DNA from: PALSA-243 sp036268375 | GTDB lineage: Bacteria > Acidobacteriota > Terriglobia > Bryobacterales > Bryobacteraceae | DNA: 8,352 nt | Direction: 5' to 3' | NCBI GenBank assembly: GCA_036268375.1 | Contig: DATAUH010000042.1 | Location: forward strand, 1-8,352 | Part shown: in pieces, positions 6,816-8,352 of the stretch | How the letters are laid out: each line of letters starts with the position of its first letter | Numbering within the stretch: position 1 is the stretch's first letter | Translations under genes and position numbers: made by a program | Notes under the pieces: generated by a model | Seen by the model: only the letters and a program-made list of their open reading frames with translations | What the model was told of the DNA's origin: nothing | The model's database searches: none

Positions 6816-7328
6816 CTATTCCGGACTCTCCAGAAACGCCTTCTGTTCCTCATACGACTCCTCTAACCTCTGCTGCACCATGTCCCGAATCGCCTGGTCC
6901 GGCATCTCTGCAAAGTCATAATCGGAAAACCAGATCTCGAGCGCCGTCTTCGGATCGGTCGTAGCATCCTGGTCCCACACTAAGAAATAGTTAACGAACT
7001 CCGTCTGCGCGATGCCACCGTCAGCGTCCACCGTAATGCCCACCGCATTCTTCCCCGTCCCCGATGAACTCGCCAGGTCCGTCGTATCCGGCCGTAACTC
7101 CTCCATCTGCTCAGGGCTAATCGTCACGCCGGCATCAGAGATAATCACCCGGTCGAACCACCAGAAGGCCGAACCATTTTCCACTTCCTCGTCCGGCGCA
7201 ACACGCGTTGAAGTGTCCCGCACCTTCAGAGTAGACTGCGGGTCTACCCGTTTTCCGTTCGCATCAATGTGAAACAGCTTTGTCCCCAGTGAGGGAAACT
7301 GATATCGGAATAGGTTCGCGTTCGCCAT
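6816..7328 (-). CDS. Hypothetical acidic, cysteine-free 170-residue protein divergent to a TOMM cyclodehydratase
   Basis: I do not recognise this protein. It has 170 residues, no cysteine, no signal peptide and no membrane segment, so it is probably cytosolic. It is rich in Asp and Glu. The N-terminal part (about 1-75) alternates hydrophobic and polar residues, with an aromatic patch FWWFDR (55-60). A Ser/Thr/Gly-rich stretch, TTDLASSSGTGKN, follows at 82-94, then a mixed region with FLVWDQD. From 142 to 168 runs a charged segment probably forming one long helix (Gln, Glu, Arg rich). Real coding is supported by length, by third-position GC and by sensible composition. The ATG shares its bases with the start of the divergent cyclodehydratase gene, and no Shine-Dalgarno sequence precedes it. 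A TATCAT element eight bases upstream would fit a leaderless transcript, but lacks a good -35 partner. Position suggests a link to the TOMM locus; nothing in the protein proves it. Confidence 0.72.
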   Translation of the reverse strand: MANANLFRYQFPSLGTKLFHIDANGKRVDPQSTLKVRDTSTRVAPDEEVENGSAFWWFDRVIISDAGVTISPEQMEELRPDTTDLASSSGTGKNAVGITVDADGGIAQTEFVNYFLVWDQDATTDPKTALEIWFSDYDFAEMPDQAIRDMVQQRLEESYEEQKAFLESPE

Positions 7329-7329
7329 G
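7326..7329. other. Shared start-codon tetranucleotide CATG of two divergent genes
   Basis: The palindrome CATG contains the ATG of the minus-strand 170-residue gene (bases 7328-7326) and the ATG of the plus-strand cyclodehydratase gene (7327-7329). The plus-strand frame has in-frame TGA stops at 7270 and 7300 and no other start between them and 7327. The cyclodehydratase N-terminal domain aligns from about residue 17. The first ATG is therefore needed unless a rare start is used. Confidence 0.7.
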
Positions 7330-8352
7330 TTCGAGAATGATACATCAAGTCAACGCGCTTCGTGCGCGTTTTGTTTATCGCCCGCCTATATTCTCTTGTC
7401 TGTAACAGAGAGCGCTATGATGTTGGCGTCCGAAAGCGATTGCTTGCTCTTTCAGCAGTCGCTTCACTGCGCTATCCTTCGCTTCTGCGAAACTCCGCGC
7501 ACGCAATCGCAAATCCAAACCCACTGCTCAATCCACCCGCCGGCCGCCGTCTCTGCAGCTCTAAAGGAACTCATCGCCAAGCGGGTTCTTACCACTAAAG
7601 TCTTCCCCGAATCGCGCAGAGACGCCGCCTTCTGGGCGTCCACCGGCGTCTCGCCTCAGCCATGCGAAGTCGATCTGCAAACACACGGCTCAGTTCCGGA
7701 TGCCCTGCTTCGCAATGCGCTCTCGTCCTACTCGATCGCAATCGACGCCGCGGCCTTCATCGCCCTCGTAGCCGTCGATGACTATCTTCAGCCTGACCTG
7801 GCCCGTTACCTAAACCACCCCAAGCCTTTCCTGCTTGCTAAACCCGTAGGCGCCTCCATCTGGATCGGTCCCATCTTTACTCCTCAGTCCAGGCCCTGTT
7901 GGAACTGCCTGCGCCTCTGGATGCTGCCCCACCGCTGGCTCCAGTTCAGCCGCTTCTGCAGCAGCCAGCCCAATCTTGCGCCCCAGCCATCGCTTGCCGC
8001 CACCAATGCCACTCTGGCCACTGCGGCCGGTCTCATCTCCACAGCCGTCGCCATCTGGTCTTCATCCCGCCGCCACCCCCGTTTGGAAAACCGCACCGTC
8101 ACCCTCGATGTCCGCACGCTCGAGTCCCAACAGCATGTCTTGCGCCCCCATCCCGATTGCCCTACCTGCGGTTCGCTCGCACGCCCGATCGGCGAGTTAA
8201 GGCAGCTTGTCAGCCCGATTACCGGCATCGTAAACAAACTCGATCTGACTGACCGGCCTGCGGGCGCTCTCTTCCACGCCGCCGCGCAGGTCGTTCATGC
8301 TCTCCCTTCGCACGCTGTCACATCCGTCTTACCGCCGCAGCGGACCATCGGC
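7327..8352 (+). CDS. TOMM azoline cyclodehydratase, E1-like domain fused to YcaO (3' end outside window)
   Basis: 342 codons are open to the window edge. The product matches fused cyclodehydratases of thiazole/oxazole-modified peptide pathways, which bind a precursor's leader and convert Cys, Ser or Thr to azolines using ATP. Residues about 17-95 (opening LSPAYILLS, then SAALKELIAKRVL) fit the winged-helix leader-binding region. Residues 110-285 are the ThiF/E1-like part, with VDDYLQPDLARYL, KPFLLAKPVGASIWIGPIF and the zinc-binding pairs CWNC (Cys191, Cys194) and CPTC (Cys278, Cys281). LVSPITGIVNKL (near 294-305) marks the YcaO beginning, whose ATP-binding residues lie beyond the window. The protein has many extra cysteines, including CAFC at 13-16. 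The start is the first ATG after in-frame stops and lacks a good ribosome site. A standalone leader-binding E1 protein is excluded only if YcaO continues in frame. Confidence 0.9.
   Translation, partial: MFENDTSSQRASCAFCLSPAYILLSVTESAMMLASESDCLLFQQSLHCAILRFCETPRTQSQIQTHCSIHPPAAVSAALKELIAKRVLTTKVFPESRRDAAFWASTGVSPQPCEVDLQTHGSVPDALLRNALSSYSIAIDAAAFIALVAVDDYLQPDLARYLNHPKPFLLAKPVGASIWIGPIFTPQSRPCWNCLRLWMLPHRWLQFSRFCSSQPNLAPQPSLAATNATLATAAGLISTAVAIWSSSRRHPRLENRTVTLDVRTLESQQHVLRPHPDCPTCGSLARPIGELRQLVSPITGIVNKLDLTDRPAGALFHAAAQVVHALPSHAVTSVLPPQRTIG
7352..7376 (+). terminator. Terminator-like hairpin inside the start of the cyclodehydratase gene
   Basis: AACGCGC (7352-7358) and GCGCGTT (7364-7370) pair perfectly around TTCGT, and the stem runs into TTTTGTTT (7369-7376). 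This is the plan of an intrinsic terminator or attenuator on the plus strand. It lies about nine codons into the coding frame, so it could damp transcription entering the gene. It could equally be a chance product of the codons there. Confidence 0.3.

Noticed and set aside
1..8352. CRISPR arrays, tRNA or rRNA genes, insertion sequences or phage genes
   Set aside because: Reading both strands, I found no regularly spaced repeats, no tRNA-like cloverleaf and no transposase or integrase motifs.

Overview
The window is high-GC bacterial DNA, most likely from an Acidobacteriota genome of the Solibacter/Bryobacterales type. The main pointer is a secreted protein made of two copies of the TIGR03435 ('soil-associated') domain, a family strongly expanded in that group. 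The taxonomic call is an inference from this one family, supported only loosely by base composition and by the other gene families.

Layout, left to right. Positions 1-380 hold no convincing gene, only small dyad symmetries and short open stretches at the left edge. Five genes then lie on the minus strand, here in transcription order from the right: a cysteine-free, acidic 170-residue protein of unknown function (6816-7328); the secreted two-domain TIGR03435 protein (4862-6547); an endonuclease/exonuclease/phosphatase-fold hydrolase (3877-4716); a full-length cytoplasmic GH15 glucoamylase-type enzyme (1391-3790); and a short-chain dehydrogenase/reductase with a C-terminal hydrophobic tail (381-1382). 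The last two are tightly coupled: the glucoamylase stop codon overlaps the Shine-Dalgarno sequence of the reductase. The other gaps are 86, 145 and 268 bases, so a single long operon is possible but not shown.

At the right end a plus-strand gene begins at 7327 and runs off the window. It encodes the front of a fused azoline cyclodehydratase of the thiazole/oxazole-modified peptide (TOMM) class: a winged-helix leader-peptide-binding region, a ThiF/E1-like domain with two CxxC pairs, and the first residues of a YcaO domain. Its start codon and that of the divergent 170-residue gene share the tetranucleotide CATG, so there is no intergenic space and each gene's promoter must lie inside the other gene. 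This junction is the most interesting part of the window. It may be the edge of a RiPP (post-translationally modified peptide) locus whose precursor and remaining enzymes lie to the right, with the 170-residue protein as a candidate partner. The carbohydrate genes on the left look like ordinary metabolism.
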